Below, piece by piece: positions 27,163 through 35,960 of a DNA stretch of 64,000 nt. Position 1 is the first letter of the stretch; each line of letters begins with the position of its first letter. Origin of the DNA: Moorella mulderi DSM 14980 (GTDB lineage Bacteria; Bacillota; DSM-521; Neomoorellales; Neomoorellaceae); the NCBI RefSeq assembly GCF_001594015.1, contig NZ_LTBC01000002.1, positions 1-64,000 on the forward strand, in the 5' to 3' direction. Position numbers and translations under genes: made by a program. Under the pieces are notes generated by a model. It was not told the origin of the DNA, did no database searches, and was given only the letters and a program-made list of their open reading frames with translations.

Positions 27163-27333
27163 ATGGCAGCCAGGGTTGACGAGGATAAGTGTACCGGTTG
27201 TGGCAGCTGCGTCGAGGTTTGCCCGGTAGAAGCCATTACCGTTGAAGAAGTAGCGACTATTAATGCCGACGAGTGCCTGGAGTGCGGCGCCTGCGTTGAT
27301 GAGTGCCCGAATGAAGCTATCAGTCTTGATTAA
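27163..27333 (+). CDS. 2[4Fe-4S] ferredoxin
   Basis: A 56-residue clostridial-type ferredoxin. The clusters are ligated by CTGCGSCVEVCPVEA and CLECGACVDECPNEA (CxxCxxCxxxCP twice). ATG 27163 with AAAGGAG is the start. It lies between the NifX pair and the MinD-type ATPases, which carry similar ferredoxin inserts, so it is a plausible electron or cluster donor within this unit. Confidence 0.93.
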   Translation: MAARVDEDKCTGCGSCVEVCPVEAITVEEVATINADECLECGACVDECPNEAISLD

Positions 27334-27348
27334 AGTGTGGTGAAGGGA

Positions 27349-28215
27349 ATGCTTGTCACTGTGGCCAGCGGCAAAGGGGGCACGGGGAAAACGACCATTG
27401 TGACCAACCTGGCCCTGGCCCTGGCAAAGAAAATGCCGGTCCAGGTCCTGGACTGCGATGTAGAAGAGCCCAATGCCCATCTCTTCCTGCATCCGGTGTT
27501 TCAGGAAGAAGAGGAAGTGACCCTGCCGGTCCCGGAAGTGGACAATACCAAATGTAACGGCTGCGGCAAGTGCAGCGAGGTATGCGCTTTTCACGCCCTG
27601 GCCGTCGCTGGGGGCAAGGTCATGACCTTTCCGGAAATGTGCCATGGCTGCGGCGGCTGCGCTTTTGCGTGTCCCCAGGGGGCGATTACAGAAAAACCTT
27701 ACCGTATCGGGGTGGTGGCTAGGGGCCAGGCCGGCAGGATTGATTTTGCCCACGGCAGGATTGACGTGGGCGTGCCCCTGGCACCCCCGGTGATTAGAGC
27801 AGTCAAAAGGCTCGCCCGCAAGGAAGGGCTCACCCTCATCGACGCCCCGCCTGGTACTTCTTGCCCGGTGGTAGCCGCCGTGAAGGACAGCGATTTTTGC
27901 CTGCTGGTCACGGAGCCCACCCCCTTCGGCCTGAACGATCTCAAGCTCGCCGTCGGCATGGTGCGGGAACTGGGTATTCCCTTTGCGGTGGTTATCAACC
28001 GTTCCACCCTGGGTGACCTGCGGGTGGAGCGTTATTGCCGCCAGGAGAGAATCCCGGTCCTCCTGAAAATCCCTTTTGACAAAAGATATGCTGCCACCTA
28101 TGCCAGGGGAAAATGCCTGGTGGAAGAATATCCCGACTGGGTGCCGGCCTTTGTCGGCCTCTGGCAGGAGATAGAGAGGCTGGTGTCACAGCGTGCAAGA
28201 GCTGCTGGTAATTAG
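27349..28215 (+). CDS. MinD-family ATPase with inserted ferredoxin domain (copy 1)
   Basis: A 288-residue P-loop ATPase of the Mrp/MinD/ParA group. The deviant Walker A is VASGKGGTGKTT at the N-terminus. A two-cluster ferredoxin insert (CNGCGKCSEVCAF, CHGCGGCAFACPQ) sits at about residues 63-110. LTLIDAPPGTSCPVV is the Walker B/switch region. Such nucleotide-binding proteins assemble or transfer Fe-S clusters, and this pair is conserved with NifX-like genes in anaerobes. ATG 27349 is preferred (GGTGA 5 nt upstream). It overlaps the next gene by 23 nt. Confidence 0.88.
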   Translation: MLVTVASGKGGTGKTTIVTNLALALAKKMPVQVLDCDVEEPNAHLFLHPVFQEEEEVTLPVPEVDNTKCNGCGKCSEVCAFHALAVAGGKVMTFPEMCHGCGGCAFACPQGAITEKPYRIGVVARGQAGRIDFAHGRIDVGVPLAPPVIRAVKRLARKEGLTLIDAPPGTSCPVVAAVKDSDFCLLVTEPTPFGLNDLKLAVGMVRELGIPFAVVINRSTLGDLRVERYCRQERIPVLLKIPFDKRYAATYARGKCLVEEYPDWVPAFVGLWQEIERLVSQRARAAGN

Positions 28216-29116
28216 CGGCAAAGGTGGGACAGGTAAAACATCTATCGCAGCCGCCCTGGCTGCCCTGGCGGAGGATAAAGTCCTGGCCGACTGCGATGTC
28301 GATGCCGCCGACCTGCACCTGCTCCTGCGGCCAGAGGTGGAGAGCGTCAATGAATTTTATGGTTCCCATAAAGCGGTTATTGATGCCGGGCGCTGCACAA
28401 AATGCGGCCGGTGTATGGAAGTTTGCCGGTTTGGCGCTATCACGAAGGCAGCACCCGTAGCAGGAGAAGAAAATAGTACTTACGGCTCCAGGGGCTCTAT
28501 TTTTCAAGTGGATTCTCTATCATGTGAAGGTTGCGGGGTCTGCACCCTTACCTGCCCGGCAGGGGCCATTACCATGAAACCCAACCTGGCCGGGTACTGG
28601 TACATTTCGGAAACCCCTTACGGCCCCCTGGTGCATGCCCAGCTCGGCCTGGCCGAGGATAATTCCGGCAAGCTGGTGACTAAGGTACGCCAGGAAGCGC
28701 GGCGGCTGGCGGAGGAAAATAAGGCCCGGCTGATCATTACCGACGGCCCGCCCGGCATCGGCTGCCCGGTCATATCCTCCCTTACCGGGGTAACCCTGGC
28801 CCTGGTGGTGACGGAACCGACGGTAGCCGGCTGGCACGACCTGGAGCGGGTGGTTAAACTGGCCGGTCATTTTAAAGTGCCGGTGGCCGTTTGTATTAAC
28901 AAATATGACCTGGCCCCGGAGAAAAGCCGGGAAATTGAGGCTTATTGTTATGAGCAGGGCCTTACCATAGCCGGCAAAATACCTTTCGATGCCGACGTGG
29001 CCAGGGCCCTGGTCAATGCCGTACCGTTGACGGCCTGTTCCCAGGGGGCGGCAGCAAATGCCGTCAAAGCCATGTGGGATAGCTTGATGGTACAGATGGG
29101 AAGGATAGGAAAATAG
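28193..29116 (+). CDS. MinD-family ATPase with inserted ferredoxin domain (copy 2)
   Basis: A 307-residue paralogue of the upstream ATPase: VISGKGGTGKTS Walker A, then ferredoxin clusters CTKCGRCMEVCRF and CEGCGVCTLTCPA (about 68-120) separated by a longer spacer, and LIITDGPPGIGCPVI. It starts at GTG 28193 inside the first gene, so the two are probably made in fixed ratio and may form a heterodimer. It is the last gene of the P3 unit, and the gap to the cobalamin leader is about 110 nt. Confidence 0.88.
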   Translation: MQELLVISGKGGTGKTSIAAALAALAEDKVLADCDVDAADLHLLLRPEVESVNEFYGSHKAVIDAGRCTKCGRCMEVCRFGAITKAAPVAGEENSTYGSRGSIFQVDSLSCEGCGVCTLTCPAGAITMKPNLAGYWYISETPYGPLVHAQLGLAEDNSGKLVTKVRQEARRLAEENKARLIITDGPPGIGCPVISSLTGVTLALVVTEPTVAGWHDLERVVKLAGHFKVPVAVCINKYDLAPEKSREIEAYCYEQGLTIAGKIPFDADVARALVNAVPLTACSQGAAANAVKAMWDSLMVQMGRIGK

Positions 29117-29231
29117 TAAGCTGGACGTTATCTGCTAAAAAATAACCATAACTTGCAGGTAAAAAAAGTTCTTGCTGGGAGGATTCTGGTAGTATTTGTA
29201 GAATGATCATACTAAAGAAAAACAAATAACC

Positions 29232-29373
29232 GCGCAAGCATCAAGGGAAGCCGGTGCAAATCCGGCGCGGTCGCGCCACTGTAAGGGGGAGTGACCCCAC
29301 ATCAGGCCACTGGGTTTAAACCCGGGAAGGCGTGGGGGACAGTGAACCCGAGCCAGGAGACCTGGCGCTTGCC
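29232..29373 (+). promoter_or_regulatory. Cobalamin riboswitch 1
   Basis: The aptamer core is clear: AAGCCGGTGCAAATCCGGC, then GCGGTCGCGCCACTGT, the P-stems with CCCCACATCAGGCCACTGG, and the B12 box GAGCCAGGAGACCTGGC near 29350-29366. P1 can form between GCAAGC (29234-29239) and GCTTGC (29367-29372). It is followed by a terminator 41 nt later, so it should switch off transcription when cobalamin is bound. It controls the S-layer relict, transcobalamin-like, ECF and cbiZ genes. Confidence 0.95.
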
Positions 29374-29414
29374 ATCGCAGCTGGTGCTCCCTACGCAGGA
29401 TGGGGAAACGGCAT

Positions 29415-29446
29415 AACCCCTGATTTCTTTGGAGCAGGGGTTTTAA
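29415..29446 (+). terminator. Riboswitch 1 expression-platform terminator
   Basis: The 8-bp stem AACCCCTG/CAGGGGTT (29415-29422 with 29435-29442) is followed by TT and then AATTTT. The same hairpin follows riboswitch 2. Confidence 0.85.
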
Positions 29447-29629
29447 TTTTATTAGGGTAGGCGCCTGGCCCCGAGGGGTCAGCTTAAATGCTGCCAGCCG
29501 GCCCGGCAAGGAGCTTCCAACAAGGGACAACAACTGGATGTTCACGATGCGCCGGGAACGGTAGATGGACGGCCTATTCTAACCCACCCGGGGAGTATTG
29601 CTGGGAGGTGTTAGATCAGGCCGATTTTT
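29447..29629 (+). ncRNA. Conserved structured leader element, copy 1, with second terminator
   Basis: This segment is highly similar to 38247-38430 behind riboswitch 2. It can form a hairpin CTGGCCC/GGGTCAG, a long-range stem CCCGGC/GCCGGG and a terminal hairpin CGGCCT...TCTAAC / GTTAGA...AGGCCG (29570-29623) followed by ATTTTT. Between copies, changes in the first stem keep pairing (G-T to G-C, C-G to T-G). No reading frame is conserved between the copies, so selection appears to be on RNA. I do not recognise the family. It may be a second regulatory element in tandem with the riboswitch. Confidence 0.65.
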
Positions 29630-29753
29630 CATTTTTGCAGGCAGACGGGTGCCCGGTCATGGAGCACGTCGTAAAGGTGTGACACCCGTTAAGACCCTCT
29701 TGATTCACTGGCTAAATTTATGAAAGGCAGGGTGGATTAACGACCGCTACTAG

Positions 29754-30967
29754 GCCGGGGAAAAGATTGACGGCTACACGGCCTACGTGCTTACCCAGGC
29801 TGGAGAAGACCTAACAACATGGGTATATAATAATACGTCGCTCAAAGATTCGGTAATCAATTCTGTTTATGAAACCTTAAATGATGCGTCTACCGTCCCG
29901 GCAAAAGTTATCGCCCAGCAAATGCTGGCGGTAGGCCAGTGGGGCAGGGGGGAGCTGGTAGCGCAACTGGCCGGTGTTTTAAAAGCCAGGCAAAGGCCCA
30001 CTGGCTCCTTTGATGATGATATTTACAGCGATATACCAGCCTACGAAGCCTTAGGAGCGGCCGGGCAGATAAGCGTCATCACCGAGGTTTATGCCAGGAA
30101 TTATCTTTTATGCCAGCAAAGTGTAGCTTCTGCTACTTACGGTTCCTGGGGAGGAACCTATGGGGGTACTTACTACCCGGACTTTATGACCACCTGCCAG
30201 GCCATCCGAACGTTGACCTATTTGCCTGGCGCTGCCAGCGACCAGCAGATCCAGGCGGCCATTAATAACAGCCTTGCTTATCTACGGAAAACCTGGCCCT
30301 GGCCTGGTACGATAAGACAAAAGGCCAGTGGGTAGCTATACCGGCCGTGGTCGACATGTCTAAAGGCTTAATCCTGGCCCGGATAAACCACTTCTCCGAC
30401 TATGCCGTGTTTGCAAAGGAAGCCAGGAAATCTTTTGAGGATGTAACTAATAATTCGTTTGGTTGGGCGAAGGATACCATTGAAACTCTGGCCGGGGCTG
30501 GCATTGTGGCTGGGGTGGACAGCAGCCACTTCGAGCCGGGCCGGCCAGTGACCAGAGCGAAATTTGCAAGCCTCCTGGTCAAGGCCCTGGGCCTGGAGGT
30601 GAAAGAAGGAACGAAGAACCCCTTTAAGGACGTAAAAGGTGACGCCTGGTACGCCGGGGCAGTAACTGCCGCCGCCGGCAACGGCCTGGTCAAAGGCTAT
30701 GAGGACGGCACCTTCCGCCCTGAAAACGTCATTACCCGCGAAGAATTGGTGGCTATGCTGGTCCGGGCCATGAACCTGCCCGCCAGCGAGGAAAAGCTGG
30801 CCTTTAAAGATAACGACAAAGTCTCTGCCTGGGCCAGAAAAAGCGTAGCTGTAGCTGCCGCCCACGGGCTAGTTAAAGGCTTTGAAGATGGTACGTTCCG
30901 GCCGGGAGATACGGCCAGCCGGGCAGAATGCGCGGTGATGATCTACCGGATGCTAGTAGCAGAGTAA
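29754..30967 (+). pseudogene. Decayed S-layer alpha/alpha-repeat protein (N-terminus lost, frameshifted)
   Basis: After a stop at 29751-29753 the frame reads DGYTAYVLTQAGEDLTTWVY through LAYLRKTWPW with helical-repeat character like the prenyltransferase-fold protein at 31891. No signal peptide or start is present. Near 30310 the frame shifts and continues as WYDKTKGQWVAIPAVVD, then three SLH domains (about 30430-30955; e.g. DTIETLAGAGIVAG, FKDVKGDAWYAGAVTAA, WARKSVAVAAAHGLVKG). The intact ancestor would have been a cell-wall-anchored repeat protein under the riboswitch. The SLH part alone is open and could be expressed from an internal start, but lacks a secretion signal. Confidence 0.75.
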
Positions 30968-30989
30968 ATGAAAAAAGAAGGATTAAAAC

Positions 30990-31027
30990 GATGGGGAGCG
31001 CCGGCGTGTCCAGCGGTGCTCCCCATC
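30990..31027 (+). other. Intergenic 10-bp hairpin
   Basis: GATGGGGAGC (30990-30999) pairs perfectly with GCTCCCCATC (31018-31027). No T run follows, so it is not a standard terminator. It may be an mRNA processing or stability element between the relict gene and the DUF4430 gene. Confidence 0.5.
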
Positions 31028-31103
31028 GCTGCTGGAGATCTTACGGGCCCAGAGAAGGTGGCCTTGACGGGACTGATAATACAGGCATAGCGAGGAATAG
31101 TAA

Positions 31104-31865
31104 ATGCAAAAAAAATTTATTTACCTGGTAGCGGCCCTGATAGTCTTACTGGCCTTAATAGGGCCGGCAATCTCTAATTTCTATACCGGGCCACGCGGGG
31201 CTGATAATGTCCTGACACCACCCACCGGGGCTCCCTTACCAGCGGAGAATGCTGTTGCCGGCGGCTTTCCGGAAAGTGCCGGCAATCAAAAAGCGCCTGA
31301 AACCTTCAAGCCTCCGGAAAAAACGGCGGGGGAGAAGTCAGGTGACAGCGCTATAACCGGCGGGGGGAAAACCGCTGGACCTGCCGGTGCTCCCCAGGCG
31401 ACACAGCCGGCGCAGAGTGCTGGCAGCCAGATTGATGCCGGCAGCGGCCCCCCTCTACCAGCAGCTAAGAAAGACGGCAACGGCAGTCATAACCAGGCTT
31501 CTCCTGCCGCCTCCGGGTGCCGGGTGGATATTGCCGTAGTTGGCATTAAAGGGCAACTCCTTTATGGTCCTGCTACGGTGACGGTTGATAAAAACAACAA
31601 ATGGGGATTGACGGCCCTCGGGGCCCTGGATGCCACCGGCCTGAAATACAGCATCAGTCCTGTATACGGCAATTTTGTCCGGAGTATAGCCGGGCAAGAC
31701 AATAAAGGTATGGCCGGATGGATGTATAAGGTTAACGAGGAGATCCCCATGGTGGCGGCCAGCGAGAAAGGGATCCGGTCAGGTGATAAGATTATCTGGT
31801 GGTATAGCGAAACCCTGAACAGTACCGGGCCCACCTGGGAAGGGTTGAAGGCGGCCTCACCTTAA
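31104..31865 (+). CDS. DUF4430 (transcobalamin-like C-domain) surface protein
   Basis: A 253-residue exported protein. A signal or anchor helix covers residues 4-25. A long low-complexity Gly/Ala/Pro/Lys linker covers about 32-138, suited to span the cell wall. A C-terminal DUF4430 domain covers about 142-250, with the hallmark GWMYKVNEEIPMVAAS and SGDKIIWWYS. DUF4430 is the domain also found as the C-terminal cobalamin-contacting domain of intrinsic factor and transcobalamin. Placement behind a cobalamin riboswitch and before an alpha/alpha-barrel protein supports corrinoid capture at the surface. Binding itself is not shown. Confidence 0.8.
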   Translation: MQKKFIYLVAALIVLLALIGPAISNFYTGPRGADNVLTPPTGAPLPAENAVAGGFPESAGNQKAPETFKPPEKTAGEKSGDSAITGGGKTAGPAGAPQATQPAQSAGSQIDAGSGPPLPAAKKDGNGSHNQASPAASGCRVDIAVVGIKGQLLYGPATVTVDKNNKWGLTALGALDATGLKYSISPVYGNFVRSIAGQDNKGMAGWMYKVNEEIPMVAASEKGIRSGDKIIWWYSETLNSTGPTWEGLKAASP

Positions 31866-31890
31866 TTTATCAGGAAAGGGGTGCACAGGC

Positions 31891-33261
31891 ATGTTAAAGC
31901 AGAAGATTTCAGGTTTGGCACTGGCTTTTTTAATTTTATTCTTACTTATCGCTGGCGCTGTCACGCCAGCCTGGGCCCTTACCGGGAGGGATAGCGCCGG
32001 AAAATCATTAAATAACGCTGCCGATTATTTGTTAACAAGAGAGAAGGCCAGGGGTATTTTATCTCCCTGGAGCTATATTGCCCTGGCAGCGTCAGGAAGG
32101 GATTTAAAAGGTACGCTGGCCGGCCAGGCCTGTGAAAAAATGCTGGCTGCTGCTACCGCATCCGGTGAAATGAATGATTATGCCACCCTGGTCCTGGCCG
32201 TTCTGGCCGCTGGAGGGAATCCCTATAATTACCAGGGCCAGAACCTTATAAAAAAGATCCAGGATGCCCAGCTTGCCAGTGGTAAGTTTGCTGACAATAT
32301 AGCTCATGGCGGTGAACAGCTAGTTAATGCCCACATCTGGGCAGTACTGGCCTTGCATGCTGCCGGCGCTGATATTCCCGATAAGAGCAAGGCCCTAAGC
32401 TGGCTGGTGGCCAGGCAGCACGCCGACGGTTCCTTTTATTGGGACGCTACAGATAAAGAAACGCCCGATGTGGATTCTACCGGTATGGCGTTAATGGCCC
32501 TGGGGGCTTTAGGTGAGAAAAAAGATAGTCCGGTTGTCCAAAAGGCAGTGGCTTACCTGGAAAAGGCCCAAAAAGAAAATGGCAGTTTTGAGTCCTGGGG
32601 GGCGGAAAATCCAGAAAGCTGCTCCATGGTCATTGAAGGGCTGATTGTAGTTGGCATTGATCCACTGCAAGGCAATTTTAACAAAGCAGGAGGAGATGTT
32701 TTAACTGCCCTGCTCCGCTTCCAGTTGCCTGACGGTTCCTTTGAACACCTCAGGGGGACGGGAAGTAATGAAATGGCTACCAGCCAGGCCTTAATGGCCC
32801 TGGCGAGCATCTATTTTGGTCAGCCGTTTTATGCTCGATTAGCCACGCCGCCTGCTGCTACCCGTTATAAAGCACGTTTTATTGTTGGCGCCAGGAGCTA
32901 TACAATTTTTGCCGGGGAAAAAGAAGAAGTAAAGGCGATGGATGCAGCTCCTTTCATTGACAACGGCCGGACGTATGTACCCGTGCGTTACCTGGCTTAT
33001 GCTCTGGACGTAGCGAGTGACGGCATTAGCTGGGATGAGAAAACTGCGGCTGTTAAACTGAGCAAGGACGGCGTTACAGTAACCATGGTTATTGGCGAAG
33101 AAACCGGCTACGTCAATAGCCAGGCCAGGAGCACCGGCGTCGCTCCCCTGCTGAGGGATGGCCGCACCTATCTCCCGGCCCGGTTTGTAGCGGAAGCCTT
33201 TGGCTACCAGGTAGACTGGGATGCAACTTCCCAAACGGTGAGCATAAAAAATTCAAACTAA
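31891..33261 (+). CDS. Secreted alpha/alpha-barrel protein with copper-amine-oxidase-N-like domain
   Basis: A 456-residue exported protein with a signal peptide (about 1-29, ending PAWA). Residues about 35-320 are helical repeats of the prenyltransferase/squalene-cyclase fold (WSYIALAASGRD, WLVARQHADGSFYWD, TGMALMALGALG, LLRFQLPDGSFEHL). Residues about 330-455 resemble the stalk domain of copper amine oxidase N-terminal type (FIDNGRTYVPVRYLAYAL, LRDGRTYLPARFVAEAFGY). The same alpha6/alpha6 barrel fold forms the N-domain of intrinsic factor/transcobalamin. With the DUF4430 protein 26 nt upstream, the pair could form a two-protein corrinoid clamp. A terpene cyclase is unlikely because the protein is secreted and no DxDD motif is seen. 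Confidence 0.75.
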   Translation: MLKQKISGLALAFLILFLLIAGAVTPAWALTGRDSAGKSLNNAADYLLTREKARGILSPWSYIALAASGRDLKGTLAGQACEKMLAAATASGEMNDYATLVLAVLAAGGNPYNYQGQNLIKKIQDAQLASGKFADNIAHGGEQLVNAHIWAVLALHAAGADIPDKSKALSWLVARQHADGSFYWDATDKETPDVDSTGMALMALGALGEKKDSPVVQKAVAYLEKAQKENGSFESWGAENPESCSMVIEGLIVVGIDPLQGNFNKAGGDVLTALLRFQLPDGSFEHLRGTGSNEMATSQALMALASIYFGQPFYARLATPPAATRYKARFIVGARSYTIFAGEKEEVKAMDAAPFIDNGRTYVPVRYLAYALDVASDGISWDEKTAAVKLSKDGVTVTMVIGEETGYVNSQARSTGVAPLLRDGRTYLPARFVAEAFGYQVDWDATSQTVSIKNSN

Positions 33262-33286
33262 ACCATTTTGGAGTGCTTCACTGAAA

Positions 33287-34216
33287 ATGTTCGATCAATT
33301 TTTTTATCAGGACAAAGGGCTTTTTTTGCAAAGCCTGCACCCGGTGGCAGCCTTAAGTTACGCGGGCGTTTTAATGGTGCTGGCCCTGCTATTCACCAAC
33401 CCCCTTTACCTCCTGGGGCTGCTGCTGGTTATTATCCTGGCCGTTGCCGCCGTAGATGGCCTGGCTGCCTGGGAAACTTACTTAAAAATAAGCCTGGGCA
33501 TGATGTTGCTTGTGATTATCATCAACCCCCTGGTGGTCCATGCCGGGGAGACGATTATCTGGTGGGGGCCGCGCCTGCCGGTTTTCGGCCGCTTAACCGT
33601 CTCGCTGGAAGCCATTTGTTACGGCGCGGCCATGAGCGTGCGGCTTTTAGCCATCATCAGCATCTTTTGCCTTTATAATCTTATAGTTCACCCGGATAAA
33701 GTTTTAAGTTTGTTGGCGCGTTTTGCCTCCCGGTCGGCGCTGGTGCTGTCCCTGGCTACCCGGATGTTCCCGGCCATGATCAGGCAAATGGAAAACATCC
33801 GGGAAGTGCAGGTGGTAAGGGGCGTTGATTTTCATGCCGGGACGTTAAAAGAAAGGCTACCCAAATATGCTGCCCTGATGAACATCCTGCTCCTGTCTTC
33901 CCTGGAAGATTCCCTGGAAATAGCCGAGGCCATGCAGGCGCGGGCCTTTGGCAGCGGCCGGCGCTCCTGTTACCGGCGGGATACCTGGCGGCCGCGGGAC
34001 AGCCTTTGCCTTGGCGGGAGCCTCCTGGCTTTAGCAGTGGCCGTTTATGGCCAGGCTAAAGGGTGCAGCACCTTCAGTTTTTACCCGGAGCTGGACTACT
34101 TGATTAAAGGCCCCATGACCGTCATAGTTTTAATTATTATCATTCTCGCTTTATCCGTTCCGGTGGTATTGAGCTGGGGGTGGCAGCGGTGCCCTTATTT
34201 CAAAGCGAAAATTTGA
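33287..34216 (+). CDS. ECF transporter T component
   Basis: Transmembrane scaffold (EcfT/CbiQ family) of an energy-coupling-factor importer, 309 residues. It has about six hydrophobic helices. The cytoplasmic coupling segments with Ala-Arg motifs appear as EAMQARAFGSG and an upstream SLATRMFPAMIRQMENIREVQVVRG. GGAG precedes ATG 33287 and the gene starts 25 nt after the barrel-protein stop. It overlaps the ATPase gene by 37 nt. Since riboswitch and cbiZ flank the transporter, corrinoid or cobalt is the most likely substrate. Confidence 0.88.
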   Translation: MFDQFFYQDKGLFLQSLHPVAALSYAGVLMVLALLFTNPLYLLGLLLVIILAVAAVDGLAAWETYLKISLGMMLLVIIINPLVVHAGETIIWWGPRLPVFGRLTVSLEAICYGAAMSVRLLAIISIFCLYNLIVHPDKVLSLLARFASRSALVLSLATRMFPAMIRQMENIREVQVVRGVDFHAGTLKERLPKYAALMNILLLSSLEDSLEIAEAMQARAFGSGRRSCYRRDTWRPRDSLCLGGSLLALAVAVYGQAKGCSTFSFYPELDYLIKGPMTVIVLIIIILALSVPVVLSWGWQRCPYFKAKI

Positions 34217-35859
34217 CCTATTACTACCCGGATAGGGAAAAACCGGCCTTAAAAGGCATTAATTTGAGTATCGAGGAAGGGGAGTTTTTGCTTATAACCG
34301 GCGGTTCGGGATCGGGCAAGTCTTCTTTAGCGCGGGCGCTGGCCGGACTGATCCCGGACTTTTATGGCGGCAGGTTTGGGGGCAAGGTTTATTTTCAAGG
34401 GCGGGACATGGGCCAGATGGACCGGCGAAAACTGGCCCGGGAAGTGGGGATAGTCTTCCAGGACCCGGAAAAACAGCTGGTTATGACCAGTGTCGAGGCC
34501 GAGATCGCCTTCGGCCTGGAAAACCTAGGCTTGCCCCAGGCAGAAATGTCCCGGCGGGTAGCCGAAGTCCTGAGCTTTCTGGACCTGGCAGAGGTAAGAC
34601 AGGAATTTACCGCGCACCTTTCCGGCGGGCAGAAGCAAAAGCTGGCTCTGGCTGCCGTCCTGGCCATGCAGCCGCAGGTGCTAATTTTAGACGAGCCTAC
34701 CTCCCAGCTGGACCCGGTAGCGGCCGAGGAATTTTTTAATCTCATTAAACGGTTAAATGAGGAAATGGGGCTAACTATAATTTTAATCGAGCAGCGGCTG
34801 GAAAGGTGTTTCCACCTTGCTGACCGGGTAGTGCTCATGGAAGACGGCCAGGTCAAATATGAGGGTACCCCGGAACAACTAGCCCGCTGGGCGGTAGCAA
34901 GGGAAATTCCTTTTATTCCTCCCGTGGCCCGTTTTTTTGCCCGGATAGGTTTCCCCTCTATTCCCGTTACCGTCAAGGAAGGACGCCGGTTACTGCGGTC
35001 AAACTTTAACTACCGGAAGTTTCCTCCTCTAAGGCCGGTTGTAAATGAAAATCCGGAAGAACCGGTTTTGACCATGAGCAGGGTATGGTTTACCTATCCC
35101 AACGGTAAAGAAGCCCTGCAGGACATCAGCTTGCAAATTGCTGCCGGTGAGCTGGTGGCTATCCTGGGTACCAACGGCGCCGGTAAATCCACCCTCCTGA
35201 AAACCATGGCCGGCCTCTTAAAACCGGGGCGGGGACGGGTGCTGGTAATGGGCCGCGACCTGAGTAACGAGAGCCGGCCCGGGGCCGGCAGGATTGCCTA
35301 CCTTTCCCAGAATCCCAATGATTATCTCTTCCAGGATACCGTGGAAGAGGAATTGCTTTTCACCCTAAAAAATTTCGGTCTTACTGATGACGGTGTGGTT
35401 GATGACCTCCTGGAGAAGCTCGGCTTACAGCGATACCGGCGGGTAAACCCCCGCGATTTAAGCAGCGGCGAGCGCCAGCGGGTAGCCTTGGCCTCGATAC
35501 TGGTAACCCGGCCCCGGCTCCTGGTACTGGACGAACCTACCCGGGGGATGGATTATCGTTTAAAGGACGAACTGGGAGCAATGTTGATGGACTTAAGCAA
35601 GGAAGGAGTAAGTGTGGTATTGGTGACCCACGATGTTGAATTTGCTGCTGCCTACGCCACGCGGGTGCTGCTGCTGTTTGCCGGCCGGATCGTTGCCGAT
35701 GGACCTAAGCACCAGGTCCTGGGCCAGTCGGTTTTTTATTCCACCCAGATTGGTAAAATGTGCCGCGGCTATGTTGACGGTGTCCTGACCCTGCGAGATG
35801 CCCTGGACAGGCTGGAACCCGTATGGCCTGCCAGGCAGGTAGTTCCAGAAGTAAGGTGA
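34180..35859 (+). CDS. ECF transporter fused double ATPase (EcfA-EcfA')
   Basis: A 559-residue protein holding both ABC ATPase units of an ECF importer. Domain 1 (about 5-270) has GGSGSGKSS, LSGGQKQKL and LILDEPTSQLDP. Domain 2 (about 290-530) has GTNGAGKST, LSSGERQRV and LVLDEPTRGMD. In many ECF systems the two ATPases are separate proteins; here they are a tandem fusion. The start is GTG 34180 (or GTG 34192), inside the T-component gene. It drives uptake with the T and S components around it. Confidence 0.9.
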   Translation: MAAVPLFQSENLTYYYPDREKPALKGINLSIEEGEFLLITGGSGSGKSSLARALAGLIPDFYGGRFGGKVYFQGRDMGQMDRRKLAREVGIVFQDPEKQLVMTSVEAEIAFGLENLGLPQAEMSRRVAEVLSFLDLAEVRQEFTAHLSGGQKQKLALAAVLAMQPQVLILDEPTSQLDPVAAEEFFNLIKRLNEEMGLTIILIEQRLERCFHLADRVVLMEDGQVKYEGTPEQLARWAVAREIPFIPPVARFFARIGFPSIPVTVKEGRRLLRSNFNYRKFPPLRPVVNENPEEPVLTMSRVWFTYPNGKEALQDISLQIAAGELVAILGTNGAGKSTLLKTMAGLLKPGRGRVLVMGRDLSNESRPGAGRIAYLSQNPNDYLFQDTVEEELLFTLKNFGLTDDGVVDDLLEKLGLQRYRRVNPRDLSSGERQRVALASILVTRPRLLVLDEPTRGMDYRLKDELGAMLMDLSKEGVSVVLVTHDVEFAAAYATRVLLLFAGRIVADGPKHQVLGQSVFYSTQIGKMCRGYVDGVLTLRDALDRLEPVWPARQVVPEVR

Positions 35860-35960
35860 GGTATCCGGAGGGACCGCCGCCCGGCCCGTACCGGCGGGCC
35901 AGTTATCGAGTACGGCTTTCCCACTACATGGTGTGTACCCTTGCAAAGTTTTGGGAGGTT

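Noticed and set aside
26398-29116. Nitrogen-fixation gene cluster
   Set aside because: NifX-like and NifU-like folds are present, but there are no nifHDK, nifB or nifEN genes. The set with ferredoxin-MinD ATPases and DUF5320 is a general anaerobe cluster.
29488-29682. Leader peptide or small gene in the conserved leader element
   Set aside because: The frame is not conserved in the second copy of the element and has no ribosome site, so conservation is at RNA level.
31891-33261. Terpene or squalene cyclase
   Set aside because: Although the helical repeats are of that fold, the protein has a signal peptide, lacks a DxDD-type motif and sits in a corrinoid operon.
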